Shown in pieces: positions 33,199-43,081 of a DNA stretch of 64,000 nt. The stretch spans positions 124,001-188,000 of the forward strand of contig NZ_JACBFP010000003.1 of the NCBI RefSeq assembly GCF_021401085.1. The letters run 5' to 3'. Position 1 is the first letter of the stretch, and each line of letters opens with the position of its first letter. The stretch comes from Chryseobacterium sp. R2A-55 (lineage in GTDB: Bacteria; Bacteroidota; Bacteroidia; Flavobacteriales; Weeksellaceae). The position numbers and the translations under genes were made by a program. The notes under the pieces were generated by a model. The model saw only the letters and a program-made list of their open reading frames with translations, was not told where the DNA came from and made no database searches.

Positions 33199-36100
33199 TT
33201 AATATTTTATTGAATTATTCTTGGCAGAATCCCTTTTATTTTCATAATCAGGGGATTGTGCTGATTTATTTTTTTTCTTCTTTTTGAATAGCGTATTAAA
33301 ACTTTTGCTGTACACCACACCTACCCCATAACTTTGGTTTGCACTGGCATTTCCTCCCGTCGCACCGGTTAATCCAATATTTGAAGGTTTGGAATAAGCC
33401 CTCAAAAGCCGTGTTCCATCATTGTTCTTTGACCAGTCATATTCAATAATTCCTTCACCGGAGAGGTAATTCTGGGTGGTGTTTTCGGTTTTTGAAATCG
33501 GTACTCCCAAACCGGTTTTCACTTTTACTCGGGGCGAAAGTGCAAAACTTACACTTGCATTGGCGCGGTCGCCGGTGTTGGAACCCGGATCACCTTTCAA
33601 ATAATTTAAATCCACCTGGAATTCATTGCTTATGGTATTTAATACAGAACCGAGCTGTTTAAATAGCATATTATACCCCGAAGTTTCCAAGGTGTTTCCG
33701 AGATTAATATCAAACGCCGAACTTCCCACATTAAATGAGCTCAAAACCAAAACAGAACCAAACTGGATGACTTTTTCATCTTCATTGCTCATTTTTTCAG
33801 CCAAAGTTTCGCGAACACTGCTGGAAACATCCTGCGCCTGGACTCCCAGTTGAATTTTTGGGTTGGTCAAAGTTTGGGTTATTCTGGTGGTGAGCAAAAC
33901 ATTGATCGGCTGCAGTTGCCCCATATTCAGGTACTGTCCCGCGTTGGTCACAGTTCTAAGATAAGTTGCTCTGATGTCCAGATCCGGCGACATGGCATCT
34001 CCATCCCAACGGATGCTGCTTCCTCTGGCAATTTGAAAAGTTCTATTCAGAATCGCTTTGGAAATAAAAGTTCCATTATCTACAAAATAATCTCCCATCA
34101 TCGAGATAGATCCTGTCCTGCTCATCCGGAATCTCAGTTTATCTGCATTTCCCCGCACGGAAATATCACCGATGTCATCTCCCACCAATACATTCACCGT
34201 GGTTCCCTTATCCACAGATGCAGTGAAATCTATGTTCAGGTTTGAGCTGGTATTTTTCTTTTTTTCCACGATGAAGGTGCCATCATCTTCCTTTTTCAGA
34301 AACCTCAGCATTTTAAATTCCTCTACATTCGAAGTGGAATTTGAATTAAAGGTAAACACCGAGTTATTGAGCGTCCTCATTTCCGGAGTAGATATATTGA
34401 GTGCCGAAACAGGTCCGTCCACATATAAAGTTCCGGTTCCGTAAATTCTGCCCCAAAACAAATCGAAATCCTTCTGAGTGGTGTTCAGCAGCAGTAGATT
34501 TTCTGCCCGCATCACCAAGTTTACGCCCATTGAGGATAAGGTTTCAAACTGAATCGCCCCTGAAATGGAACCTTTTGAATTGCTTCTGCCATCCTTTACA
34601 CCGATGTCATTCAAGATCGCCAAACCTTTGGAAAGCGAAATCACGGTGTCATCAAAGGAATAGTCAACTCCCGTGAAATTTAACTTAAGACCAAATTGTT
34701 TCAACGCGATATCGCCACTGTAATCCACATCGTTCATTGGACCTTTGATTGCCAAATCACCGGTTGCTCTACCACGTAGATTTCCGAAAATACCTTTCAC
34801 AAATTCCTGTGCAAAAGCCAGGTCAAATTCTCTCATTTCCGCATTCAGATTAAGACTCGGAGTGGAAGTATTATTATTGATGGTTCCGGTTACACGCAGG
34901 TTATTATCGCCAATGATTCCGGCAGAAACCACCTTGCCTTCCACATCAAAAACATTCGGAATACTGCTTTTCTTCACATTCAGATTCAATACTCCCATAT
35001 TTTTTCCGTTCATCATGATGTCTTTCACATCCAAATCAATCACCGGTTCCAGAGTGTTTTTATCCTTTCTGATGTCGAAGGATCCATTTGCAATGCCTTT
35101 CAGATCCATGCTGTTCTCATTCTTGAGCAATGCGAAGACTTTCGAGATATCCAGATTTTTCACTTCGCCATTTACTGCAAAATCTTTTGCGGATTTAAAG
35201 GTGGCATCTTTCACTAAAACTTCGCTGGCATCTGAATATATCCGCAGATTTTGAACCAGAAAATCGCCTGATTTTTTTCGGTAGGTGATGGAGTGATTCA
35301 AATTCGGATCAGTATCTACCACCCATACCACATCATTGAATTTGACGGAAGTCGGTTCAAAATGAAAGACAAAATCTCCCGCAGAATTCGTACCCTGGTT
35401 TAAGTTTATTGCATATTCTTTCAGTTCCTGCTTCACTTCCTCATCAGGAGTTCCATGCTGGAAGTGGGTTGCGATGTGCAGTATCTGGTTGTTCTCATTT
35501 CTTCCGCTTAGCGTAATGTCTTTAAAAATATTATTGTTGTACTCCACGCGATCGATTTTCGCAAAGATTTGTTCCTGTAGATTCGCGGTATTGATTCTTA
35601 CCATTAGATTGCCAATCATCGCAGTATCTTTAGAAACCTGATCGCGATCTGTCAGTTTGTAGGCGGGATTAGATTGCGCAAGTTCTTTGTCAGCTTCCGT
35701 GATTTCCACTTTTTTGGTCATCACATATTTCAGGGCTTCTGCGTCGATATTCAAGACGAGATCGTTTGCATTTCCGTCATAGGAACCATTTACAGCAGCA
35801 CCTTTCGGAAGATGAAGGTTGGGATCGAAATAATTTATTAACACCTGTTTTACCTGAAAATCCATACTAAAGCTTTGCCCGCTATACAACTTTCTCGGCG
35901 GCGGTCCCACTAAGATTTTCCCCAAACCGTTTTCCACCATTCCGGCCAAATCTCCGAGTTGGAACCTTCCGGAAATGTTTCCAGTCACTGCGCCGGGTGC
36001 ATCCACGGATACGATTCGGTTTCCGTTTTCGAGGTAGGCTTTTACATTTGCGTTTGGAATGAGATATTTATTTGTGGCATTGGCAAAATTCACATTCTTC

Positions 36101-37977
36101 AGCTCCGCATCAAGGTTCAAATCATTGACGTTTGTCATTGCAATTTTCCCATCTACCAAGCCTGAAACAATCTGGTTTCCTTTCCCACCCGTAAAATAAT
36201 TGATGTTCAGATACTTCACATCGGCGTTGATGTCTGCAAAAATTCTTTTGGTGCTGAAATCAATCAGCCCTTTCACATCTGCTTTTGCCTGTTCGTCATT
36301 TACGTTAATGATGCCCCTGTATTTTCTATGGTCCAGAAATCCTTCCAGATAAACATTGTTAATGGTTTTATCTAAAATTTCAATTTTTGCGATCTGAGAT
36401 TTTGTTCTAAGGCGCATCTTATTCACATCAAAACTTTCACCCTGGATATTGAACTTCCCGGAAATCAATCCAACCTCCTTGCTTTTTGTAATTACCGATG
36501 TATTTAAATCATGAACTTCCGCGTAGCCACGGAATCTCGGCAGGTCTGAACTGTAATCATTCAAATAAAACTGGGAGATTTTCGCTTGTCCAATTCCGGT
36601 AATCAGATCACCATTGGGAACGAAAACCTGTTTTGGGTTTACGCTCGCAGCACCACTGAATTTCAAGGTTCCAAAATCATCTGCAAAGTTTTTCATTTTA
36701 CTTGAGATGAAAGTGGGCATCATCGCCTTTAAGTTCTGATAGGTAAAATTGGTGGAAATATGGTTTGATTCAATCTGAAAGTCTTTTTTTAGGATATCGG
36801 TCACTTTCAGATTTTGCGTTCGGATACTCACATCGGGATTGCTGATCACAAAATTTTCAAGAAAAAATTGATTCAGTGGCCCTCTCATTGAACCTGAAAC
36901 ATTGAAAGGTTTGTAATTATCCCAATCTGTGACAAAATAACTAATATCGAAGCCGCTGATCTGGGTTCCCTGCCGGAGATTCATTTCCCATTTCACTTTA
37001 TTGGAAAAATCGCTCCATCTGCCGTTTCTCAGGTTAAACTTAATGTCTCCCTGCAGCAAGGAATGATCCGTGTTTAAAGTCAGATCCTTCAAAGAAAGAA
37101 ATTCCTTGGTCAGGGAAAAATCTGTTGAAAAAGTATCCACGATATGCTTTTTGCCCCATCTCTCGGTGATGAAACGCATATTGCTGATTTGCGCAAAAAC
37201 GTTTGGTCCGTTTACTTTAAGCTCGGGAATTACCAGATTTACATTTTCCGCGGTAAGCCATTTTCCTTCTTCGCCTTCATGGTTTTGGTTGACAATCGAA
37301 ATTTTAGAGTTCGTGACATAAATCCTGGATTTCAACTCAAAAGGTGGCCTGTTTGGAATGGGAGCAGCACCGTCATCAAACAGATCAATGAATCTGATAA
37401 AGTTGGAGATGCTGTCACCTTTATAGGTAATCACCTTCAAATCTAAATCGTCAATGGAAAGTGACTGAAATAAAAGGTTTCGGGAATTTTTAATGATGGA
37501 AAACCAATTAGAATCGGCACGGATCGTTTTAGCCTTAATGAATGGAAAATTCTTGCCGTCTCTTGCCACCACATTAGAAATCGTGACATTTCCAAAATAG
37601 TTCACCTCTGCATTTTCGAAACTGATGTTGGTTTTCATATCCTCATTCAGGACTATATTTACCACCCGTTTTGCTGCCCAGTCTTTAGTTGCAGGCAGAT
37701 TGATCACGATGACGATGGAAAAGAAAATAAAAAGTCCGGACCAAAAAAGTATCAGCAGAAGTTTTGCCCACCATTTGTAATCAGTGACATCTTTTGCTGC
37801 TTGTTCCACGAATTCCCCCGCTGTTTCCACAGGGTGCTTTACCGCATCGGAAGCAAGATTCGCTGCATCCTTCATCGTTTCCTTCACATTTTTTACCCCT
37901 TTCTGCATGGAATCCCCGATGTTTTCTGCAACGGATTTTTTGTCTTCTTTGTCGTTATTATTCTCTAAATTTGCCAT
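33199..37977 (-). CDS. tamB: Translocation and assembly module protein TamB
   Basis: 1592 residues, an inner-membrane-anchored periplasmic AsmA/TamB-like bridge protein. Residues 1-65 are charged and low complexity; a single transmembrane anchor follows (WAKLLLILFWSGLFIFFSIV, about 69-88). The long middle is beta-rich repeats expected to form a hydrophobic groove. The C-terminal DUF490 domain (about residues 1150-1500) includes FLKKEDDGTFIVEKKK, GDDIGDISVRGNADKLRFR and GQYLNMGQLQPINVLLTTRITQ split across strands. It should transport phospholipids or help barrel assembly. Its ATG is 2 bp from the divergent tsaD ATG. No TamA gene is adjacent. Confidence 0.93.
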   Translation of the reverse strand: MANLENNNDKEDKKSVAENIGDSMQKGVKNVKETMKDAANLASDAVKHPVETAGEFVEQAAKDVTDYKWWAKLLLILFWSGLFIFFSIVIVINLPATKDWAAKRVVNIVLNEDMKTNISFENAEVNYFGNVTISNVVARDGKNFPFIKAKTIRADSNWFSIIKNSRNLLFQSLSIDDLDLKVITYKGDSISNFIRFIDLFDDGAAPIPNRPPFELKSRIYVTNSKISIVNQNHEGEEGKWLTAENVNLVIPELKVNGPNVFAQISNMRFITERWGKKHIVDTFSTDFSLTKEFLSLKDLTLNTDHSLLQGDIKFNLRNGRWSDFSNKVKWEMNLRQGTQISGFDISYFVTDWDNYKPFNVSGSMRGPLNQFFLENFVISNPDVSIRTQNLKVTDILKKDFQIESNHISTNFTYQNLKAMMPTFISSKMKNFADDFGTLKFSGAASVNPKQVFVPNGDLITGIGQAKISQFYLNDYSSDLPRFRGYAEVHDLNTSVITKSKEVGLISGKFNIQGESFDVNKMRLRTKSQIAKIEILDKTINNVYLEGFLDHRKYRGIINVNDEQAKADVKGLIDFSTKRIFADINADVKYLNINYFTGGKGNQIVSGLVDGKIAMTNVNDLNLDAELKNVNFANATNKYLIPNANVKAYLENGNRIVSVDAPGAVTGNISGRFQLGDLAGMVENGLGKILVGPPPRKLYSGQSFSMDFQVKQVLINYFDPNLHLPKGAAVNGSYDGNANDLVLNIDAEALKYVMTKKVEITEADKELAQSNPAYKLTDRDQVSKDTAMIGNLMVRINTANLQEQIFAKIDRVEYNNNIFKDITLSGRNENNQILHIATHFQHGTPDEEVKQELKEYAINLNQGTNSAGDFVFHFEPTSVKFNDVVWVVDTDPNLNHSITYRKKSGDFLVQNLRIYSDASEVLVKDATFKSAKDFAVNGEVKNLDISKVFALLKNENSMDLKGIANGSFDIRKDKNTLEPVIDLDVKDIMMNGKNMGVLNLNVKKSSIPNVFDVEGKVVSAGIIGDNNLRVTGTINNNTSTPSLNLNAEMREFDLAFAQEFVKGIFGNLRGRATGDLAIKGPMNDVDYSGDIALKQFGLKLNFTGVDYSFDDTVISLSKGLAILNDIGVKDGRSNSKGSISGAIQFETLSSMGVNLVMRAENLLLLNTTQKDFDLFWGRIYGTGTLYVDGPVSALNISTPEMRTLNNSVFTFNSNSTSNVEEFKMLRFLKKEDDGTFIVEKKKNTSSNLNIDFTASVDKGTTVNVLVGDDIGDISVRGNADKLRFRMSRTGSISMMGDYFVDNGTFISKAILNRTFQIARGSSIRWDGDAMSPDLDIRATYLRTVTNAGQYLNMGQLQPINVLLTTRITQTLTNPKIQLGVQAQDVSSSVRETLAEKMSNEDEKVIQFGSVLVLSSFNVGSSAFDINLGNTLETSGYNMLFKQLGSVLNTISNEFQVDLNYLKGDPGSNTGDRANASVSFALSPRVKVKTGLGVPISKTENTTQNYLSGEGIIEYDWSKNNDGTRLLRAYSKPSNIGLTGATGGNASANQSYGVGVVYSKSFNTLFKKKKKNKSAQSPDYENKRDSAKNNSIKY
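37949..37973 (+). promoter_or_regulatory. Promoter of tsaD inside the tamB coding region
   Basis: TAAATTTG (37966-37973) ends 6 nt before the tsaD ATG; the nearest TTGs are at 37949 (14 nt spacing) and 37940 (23 nt spacing). It lies wholly inside the first codons of tamB. Confidence 0.5.
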
Positions 37978-37979
37978 TT

Positions 37980-38996
37980 ATGAACAAGTCAATAATTTTA
38001 GGGATCGAGTCCTCTTGCGATGATACTTCCGCAGCAGTGATTTGTGGAAACAAAATCCTCTCCAATATTGCAGCCAGCCAAGCCATTCACAAGGAATACG
38101 GTGGTGTAGTTCCGGAACTTGCATCCAGAGCACACCAGCAAAACATCATTCCCGTGGTGGAAAAAGCATTCAGCAAAGCAAATATACAACAAAAACAGAT
38201 TTCTGCTGTGGGATTTACCCGTGGTCCCGGACTTTTAGGATCGCTTCTGGTGGGAACTTCTTTCGCAAAATCATTGGCAATGAGCCTGAATGTTCCTTTG
38301 ATTGAAGTAAACCACCTTCAGGCGCACATTTTAGCCCACTTTATCGACGATGCAAATAGCATGCCTCCGGAATTTCCTTTTTTATGTCTCACCGTTTCGG
38401 GAGGTCACACGATGATTGTCTTGGTTAAAGACTATTTCGACATGGAAATCATCGGTAAGACCACTGATGATGCCGCCGGAGAAGCGTTTGACAAAATTGG
38501 GAAGATTTTCGGGCTGGATTATCCGGCAGGTCCGATTGTGGATCGATTGGCGAAAAACGGAAATGAGCATTCATTCAAATTCAATAAACCGAGATTAGAG
38601 AATTACGATTATTCTTTCAGCGGAATCAAGACTTCCGTACTTTACTTCATTCAAAAAGAATTGAAAAAAAATCCTGATTTCATCAAAGAAAACCTAGATA
38701 ATCTTTGCGCTTCCGTTCAAAAATCCATCATTGAAATCCTGATGGAAAAACTTGAAAAAGCCGCCGCAGATTATGGAATCAATCATGTGGCAATTGCCGG
38801 TGGAGTCTCTGCAAATTCTGGTTTAAGGGAGGCGATGAAAAAAAATGAGGAAAAATTGGGCTGGAACATTTACATCCCAAAATTTGAATATACCACAGAT
38901 AACGCTGCAATGATCGCGATGGTAGCGCAACTAAAACTGGAACGCGGAGAGTTTGCGGATCTTTCAGCTTCTGCGACGGCTAGGTATGAACTTTAA
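37980..38996 (+). CDS. tsaD: tRNA N6-adenosine threonylcarbamoyltransferase
   Basis: 338 residues from ATG 37980 (NKSIILGIESSCDDTSAAVI), the universal Kae1/TsaD start; a longer reading from 37794 would lie inside tamB. ASKHA fold. The Fe/metal motif is EVNHLQAHILAHF, and nucleotide-binding motifs are LTVSGGHTMIVL, DDAAGEAFDKIGK and AIAGGVSANSGLR. It transfers threonylcarbamoyl from TC-AMP to A37 of ANN-decoding tRNAs with TsaB and TsaE; the TsaC that makes the precursor is at 15.1 kb. Divergent from tamB with only 2 bp between start codons. rsmE follows after a hairpin repeat. Confidence 0.96.
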   Translation: MNKSIILGIESSCDDTSAAVICGNKILSNIAASQAIHKEYGGVVPELASRAHQQNIIPVVEKAFSKANIQQKQISAVGFTRGPGLLGSLLVGTSFAKSLAMSLNVPLIEVNHLQAHILAHFIDDANSMPPEFPFLCLTVSGGHTMIVLVKDYFDMEIIGKTTDDAAGEAFDKIGKIFGLDYPAGPIVDRLAKNGNEHSFKFNKPRLENYDYSFSGIKTSVLYFIQKELKKNPDFIKENLDNLCASVQKSIIEILMEKLEKAAADYGINHVAIAGGVSANSGLREAMKKNEEKLGWNIYIPKFEYTTDNAAMIAMVAQLKLERGEFADLSASATARYEL

Positions 38997-39009
38997 CACC
39001 TCAATGTAA

Positions 39010-39029
39010 GGACAAGTAGCGACTTGTCC
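39010..39029. repeat. REP-like perfect hairpin between tsaD and rsmE
   Basis: GGACAAGT (39010-39017), loop AGCG, ACTTGTCC (39022-39029). No T run follows, so it is not a typical terminator. After it the short word GAAACCC occurs twice and a partial third time. This resembles dispersed palindromic repeats. Confidence 0.5.
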
Positions 39030-39051
39030 CAGTGAAACCCACCGAAACCCA

Positions 39052-39747
39052 ATGAAACTATTCCACGGAAATATCGAAAACGGAAAGGTAGAAATCCATC
39101 CTGAAGAACAACAACATATCTTGAAAGTGCTTCGCATGAGAGACGGCGATGAAATTTTCGTGACGGACGGAAAAGGAAATCTCGCCAAAGGAAATCTCAC
39201 CTTCGAAGGGAAAAAGGTTTTATTGGAAGTTGCAGAAATTCAATATAATCTGCCCAGTTTTTCGACCAGACTGCATATCGCAATCGCACCGACCAAAAAT
39301 ATCGACCGGATCGAGTTTTTCATAGAAAAGGCGACCGAAATGGGAATTTCAGAAATCACCTTAATCCAAACCGATAAAACGGAAAGAAAAAACCTGAACA
39401 TCGAAAAACTGCGCAAACAAAGTATTGCAGCATCGAAGCAAAGCTTAAGGTTTCATTTCCCGAAAATCAATGATTTGACGAAACTTTCGGATTTTATTAA
39501 AAGCATCAATACGGAAAAGACTTTCATCGCCCATTGCGACGAATCTTTTCCCAGAATCCATCTGAATGAAATACAGAAAATGGATGAAGTTTCTTTCTTA
39601 ATCGGTCCTGAAGGTGATTTTTCTCCGAAAGAGATTCACGATTTATCATCACTCAACATTAAAGCTGTTTCACTTGGAAACCAAAGGCTAAGAACAGAAA
39701 CAGCCGGGATTTTCGTGGCTGCGTGGAATTATTTTTTGGAAAGCTGA
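39052..39747 (+). CDS. rsmE: 16S rRNA (uracil(1498)-N(3))-methyltransferase
   Basis: 231 residues, SPOUT-class methyltransferase acting on 16S rRNA U1498. The N-terminal PUA-like domain includes PEEQQHILKVLRMRDGDEI; the knotted SAM-binding C-terminus has LIGPEGDFSPKEI and SLGNQRLRTETAG. Basic substrate region EKATEMGISEITLIQTDKTE in the middle. Length matches RsmE. It follows tsaD by 55 bp on the same strand and is probably co-transcribed unless the hairpin repeat stops it. It converges with the S9 peptidase gene, 15 bp apart. Confidence 0.95.
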   Translation: MKLFHGNIENGKVEIHPEEQQHILKVLRMRDGDEIFVTDGKGNLAKGNLTFEGKKVLLEVAEIQYNLPSFSTRLHIAIAPTKNIDRIEFFIEKATEMGISEITLIQTDKTERKNLNIEKLRKQSIAASKQSLRFHFPKINDLTKLSDFIKSINTEKTFIAHCDESFPRIHLNEIQKMDEVSFLIGPEGDFSPKEIHDLSSLNIKAVSLGNQRLRTETAGIFVAAWNYFLES

Positions 39748-39762
39748 TGAGTTCCTGACCAG

Positions 39763-41904
39763 TTATTTCTTAAGATATTCATCAAAATAATCCGTCACTT
39801 TTTGCATCAGATGAACCCTGTCTTTGCCCAAAACATTATGTGCATGACCGGGATAAACAAAATAATCCATCTGAACTCCATTATCCACCGCAGCTTTTAG
39901 AAATTTGATGGAATGTTGCCAAACCACCACATTATCCTGTGCTCCATGAATCATGAGCAAATGGCCTTTCAGGTTTTGCACTTTATCCAAAAGATTGGCT
40001 TGTCTGTAACCTTCGGGATTATTCTGAGGCGAATCCATATATCTTTCCGTGTACATGATTTCATACATATTCCAGTCGATTACCGGTCCACCTGCAACTC
40101 CCACTTTAAAAACTTCCGGATGTTTCAGCATCATACTCGTGGTCATAAATCCACCAAAACTCCAGCCATGAATTCCCATTTTCTCGACATTCACAAAGGG
40201 AAGCGTCTTCAAGTATTCCACTCCTTTCAACTGGTCATTCATCTCGGTTTCGCCTAAATTTCTGAAAACAGCCTGTTCAAATTTCTGGCCGCGATTGGAA
40301 GAACCCCTTCCATCCATACTGAAAACCACGTAACCTCTTTGCGCCATATATTCATACCACAAATTTCCGGAGGCCGGAAAAGTATTCGTAATCAATTGTA
40401 GGTGAGGTCCATTGTACAAATAAACGATTACGGGATATTTCTTAGTCGCATCAAAATCGGTAGGCAAAATAAGTTTTCCGTAAAGCGGAGTTCCATCATC
40501 CGCATTTAAGGTCACGTTTTTGATTTCAGGTCTTTGATAATTTTTCAAGGTATTTTCCGCAGTCAGAATATTTTTGGATTTTAGATTATTGGTATTAATC
40601 AGGTTTACGATCCGTGGTGATTCAGAATTGGAATAACTATCATAGAGGTAATTACCATCTAAACTCAAAATCCCGGTGTGCATTCCCGCGCCGCTGTCTA
40701 ATCTTTCAGTTTTGAAAGTAGCCCAATTCACTTTGTAAAGATGCCTTTCCAAAGGAGTTTCCTGGGTAGAAGCATAGAATATTTCCTTCTTTTTTTCATT
40801 GAATCCCAGCAAATCGGTTACTACCCAATTTCCTCTGGTGATTTGTGCAACCAAGCCAGTATTCACATTGTAATGGAATAAATGATTGAAACCCGTTCTT
40901 TCACTTTGCCATATAAAATCAGTGGTAGAATTGGGAAAGAAAGTGAGTTGATGCTGTGGTTCCACGTATTTGTCGTGCTTTTCCTCAAAAACAGTTTTCA
41001 CGAAATCTCCGTTGGAGACTTCATATTGGTTCATCTTCAAATGATTTTGGTCACGGTTTAGGACTCCAATAAAAACGGATTTGGAATCCGGATTCCAGGT
41101 AATTACAGTGAGGTACTGCTCCGGGTCGCCATCAGTTTTCACGAAAGTGGTCTTATTGGTTCTAAGGTCATAAATTCCCAGTGTCACGTGATGGGATTTG
41201 GTTCCCGCCATTGGATACTTAATGTTTCTGTTTACCGCCGGAACCACGCTCCAATCTATGATCGGATAATCAGTGACCATAGTCTGATCCATTCGGTAGA
41301 AAGCAATTTTTGAATGATCCGGCGAGATAAAAATGCCCTTGGTAATTCCGAATTCTTGCTGATGAACCGATTTACCGTTTACGATGTTTTCATCGGCATC
41401 ATTAGTAATTGGAGTGACTTTTCCGTTTTTATTGACGAAGAGATTATTTTTTATGGTATAGGCAAAACCGCTATAATCACTGAATTGTTCAATATTTTCT
41501 GCACTTTCATCCAAAGAAATCCAGTCTTTAAGCTTCCAGTCTTTCCCCGATTTTTCAATCCAGTAATATTTGGAATTTTGAGAAAAATACCCTTTATCTT
41601 TATTGATGAAGGTAATCCGTGGAAAACTTTTCAGCTGTTTTTCCGCTGAAAGACCTTTATTCAATTGAGCCAAGGAAACTAAAGTATCCTGTTTCATGCT
41701 TTGAACCTCGGTCACCAAGTAGCCGTTTTTCACACTTTGGTAAAAAGATTTGTGATCATTGCTCCAAGAAAATCCGGAGATGTTTTTTACTGCAAGATTG
41801 CTTCGAAGCCCATTAACCGCTTCAGCGATGGTAAATTTTTGATTTTGACCAAAAAGAAAACTCCCCGCAACGAGGAACAGCAAAGATATTTTTGAAAATT
41901 TCAT
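39763..41904 (-). CDS. S9 family prolyl oligopeptidase-type dipeptidyl peptidase
   Basis: 713 residues with signal peptide ISLLFLVAGSFLFGQ, so periplasmic or outer membrane associated. An N-terminal beta-propeller (about residues 60-450, DPP IV-like) precedes an alpha/beta hydrolase domain. Catalytic triad: S582 in GIHGWSFGGFM, D657 in HGAQDNVVV, and a His at 687 or 689 in YPGHAHNV. The family cleaves N-terminal dipeptides after Pro or Ala; Porphyromonas DPP4 is related. It is monocistronic; no exact -7 box was found in front (TAAATTTA is closest). Confidence 0.93.
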   Translation of the reverse strand: MKFSKISLLFLVAGSFLFGQNQKFTIAEAVNGLRSNLAVKNISGFSWSNDHKSFYQSVKNGYLVTEVQSMKQDTLVSLAQLNKGLSAEKQLKSFPRITFINKDKGYFSQNSKYYWIEKSGKDWKLKDWISLDESAENIEQFSDYSGFAYTIKNNLFVNKNGKVTPITNDADENIVNGKSVHQQEFGITKGIFISPDHSKIAFYRMDQTMVTDYPIIDWSVVPAVNRNIKYPMAGTKSHHVTLGIYDLRTNKTTFVKTDGDPEQYLTVITWNPDSKSVFIGVLNRDQNHLKMNQYEVSNGDFVKTVFEEKHDKYVEPQHQLTFFPNSTTDFIWQSERTGFNHLFHYNVNTGLVAQITRGNWVVTDLLGFNEKKKEIFYASTQETPLERHLYKVNWATFKTERLDSGAGMHTGILSLDGNYLYDSYSNSESPRIVNLINTNNLKSKNILTAENTLKNYQRPEIKNVTLNADDGTPLYGKLILPTDFDATKKYPVIVYLYNGPHLQLITNTFPASGNLWYEYMAQRGYVVFSMDGRGSSNRGQKFEQAVFRNLGETEMNDQLKGVEYLKTLPFVNVEKMGIHGWSFGGFMTTSMMLKHPEVFKVGVAGGPVIDWNMYEIMYTERYMDSPQNNPEGYRQANLLDKVQNLKGHLLMIHGAQDNVVVWQHSIKFLKAAVDNGVQMDYFVYPGHAHNVLGKDRVHLMQKVTDYFDEYLKK

Positions 41905-42003
41905 CTCGAAAATTTTAAGTGGCTAAATTTAAGAAATAAAATTGAGGTGTTAAAATTCTGTTAAAAGCAGACAAGAAAGCACCTTTCCGGTTCTGAAAAT
42001 AAG

Positions 42004-42699
42004 TTAATAAATGCTCCCTAAGAAAGGATCTTTGATGGATTTGTGCTGATTCCATTGGTACTGATGGGTCCAATAAGCGACCTTCATCGATAAAATTCCC
42101 AGTCCTGCCCCGAAAAGCACATCAGAAATATAGTGCCTGTTATTGGCAATCCGCATTACTCCTACTCCAGCAGCAACTCCGTAAGCGGCATACGGAACCC
42201 ATCTATGGTTTTCGCCATATTCTATGGAAAGCATTGCTGCGCCGGCAAATGCATTGGCAACGTGACCAGAAGGAAAAGAATATGCAGTTCCATCCGGTCG
42301 GGTTTCATTAAGTGTAGTCTTGAGCAAATACACCATTCCCAGATTGAGGAGCTGACCTTTGATTAAAATCGCGGTTCGGTTCTTCCAGTCGGTTCTTGGT
42401 TTCATACCGATCCACTCAAAACCGTAAACCGCAGCAAAAGGAAACATTTGGACATAGTCATCGAAACGGTTCTGAAATCCGGGAAGGTGTTCGTTTCGGT
42501 ATTTTACAATTTCATTTTTGATGGATCCGGATCCATTTCCGTCAGTCGTAATCCCCGCAATCATTAATCCAACCGGAAAATAAAGATTTTTATACTGAAA
42601 TTCGAGTCTTTTGTTTTCGATTTTCACGCTGTCCATTTCCTGTGCGAAGTGCAGCAACAATAAATTGAAAACCAATAAGAGGGAAATCCATTTCTTCAT
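42004..42699 (-). CDS. PAP2-family membrane-associated phosphatase, secreted
   Basis: 231 residues from ATG 42699 (MKKWISLLLVFNLLLLHFAQ), a signal peptide. The phosphatase motifs are KTTLNETRPDG, FPSGHVANAFAG and NNRHYISDVLFGAGLG, matching the three conserved PAP2 motifs with their Lys/Arg/His residues. Such enzymes remove phosphate from lipids such as undecaprenyl pyrophosphate, phosphatidic acid or lipid A. Substrate is not clear; secreted PAP2 proteins of this type in Bacteroidota have few helices. The upstream TTG at 42717 is inside the TAGTTTTG promoter box, so it is not the start. Confidence 0.9.
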   Translation of the reverse strand: MKKWISLLLVFNLLLLHFAQEMDSVKIENKRLEFQYKNLYFPVGLMIAGITTDGNGSGSIKNEIVKYRNEHLPGFQNRFDDYVQMFPFAAVYGFEWIGMKPRTDWKNRTAILIKGQLLNLGMVYLLKTTLNETRPDGTAYSFPSGHVANAFAGAAMLSIEYGENHRWVPYAAYGVAAGVGVMRIANNRHYISDVLFGAGLGILSMKVAYWTHQYQWNQHKSIKDPFLGSIY

Positions 42700-42714
42700 C
42701 CATAAAATTTTAAG

Positions 42715-42722
42715 CAAAACTA
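42715..42722 (-). promoter_or_regulatory. -7 box TAGTTTTG of the PAP2 gene
   Basis: Minus-strand TAnnTTTG match ending 15 nt before the ATG. Confidence 0.55.
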
Positions 42723-43036
42723 GCAGAATTTACTTCATCTTTTGGAATAATTGTGAAAAAAAACATTTCTTTTGCTTTTCAGCAAAACCAAGCAGCCAAA
42801 TAATTAGCAAAATTGCAGAGTTCTTCATCTTATTAACGGTAAATAAGTGGAAATTAAGTTGGATGCGCCTGCTTACAGTAGCCTCATTTGACTGTATCTT
42901 TGGCCAACCGATTCCGAAACCTTTAATCTGTATCTGATTTTTCCCAAAAAAAAACATACAAAATTGATTATCAATGTATTTATTTAAGTCTGAATATTTA
43001 TTATCATACATCAATGCTTAAAATTAAGTCTTGCAT
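42723..43036. other. Divergent intergenic region PAP2 / YceI
   Basis: About 310 bp, A+T-rich, with no supported gene. A minus-strand reading frame (42730-42828, 32 codons with a hydrophobic start MKNSAILLIIWLLGF) is present but has no box or start context that makes it convincing. The promoters of both flanking genes lie at the edges. Confidence 0.55.
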
Positions 43037-43044
43037 TATTTTTG
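43037..43044 (+). promoter_or_regulatory. -7 box TATTTTTG of the YceI-family gene
   Basis: TAnnTTTG match ending 37 nt before the ATG at 43082; followed by A-rich leader. Confidence 0.55.
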
Positions 43045-43081
43045 CATAAGAATTTAAACATTAACCCAAATAAATATTAGT

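Noticed and set aside
37794-37979. Longer tsaD reading inside tamB
   Set aside because: The universal TsaD N-terminus begins at ATG 37980, and the extension is antisense tamB coding sequence.
42700-42717. TTG start for the PAP2 gene
   Set aside because: It lies in the TAGTTTTG box; ATG 42699 gives the signal peptide directly.
42730-43014. 94-codon minus-strand ORF, with a 32-codon hydrophobic part from 42828
   Set aside because: No family, A+T-rich composition bias explains it, and it lies in a divergent promoter region.
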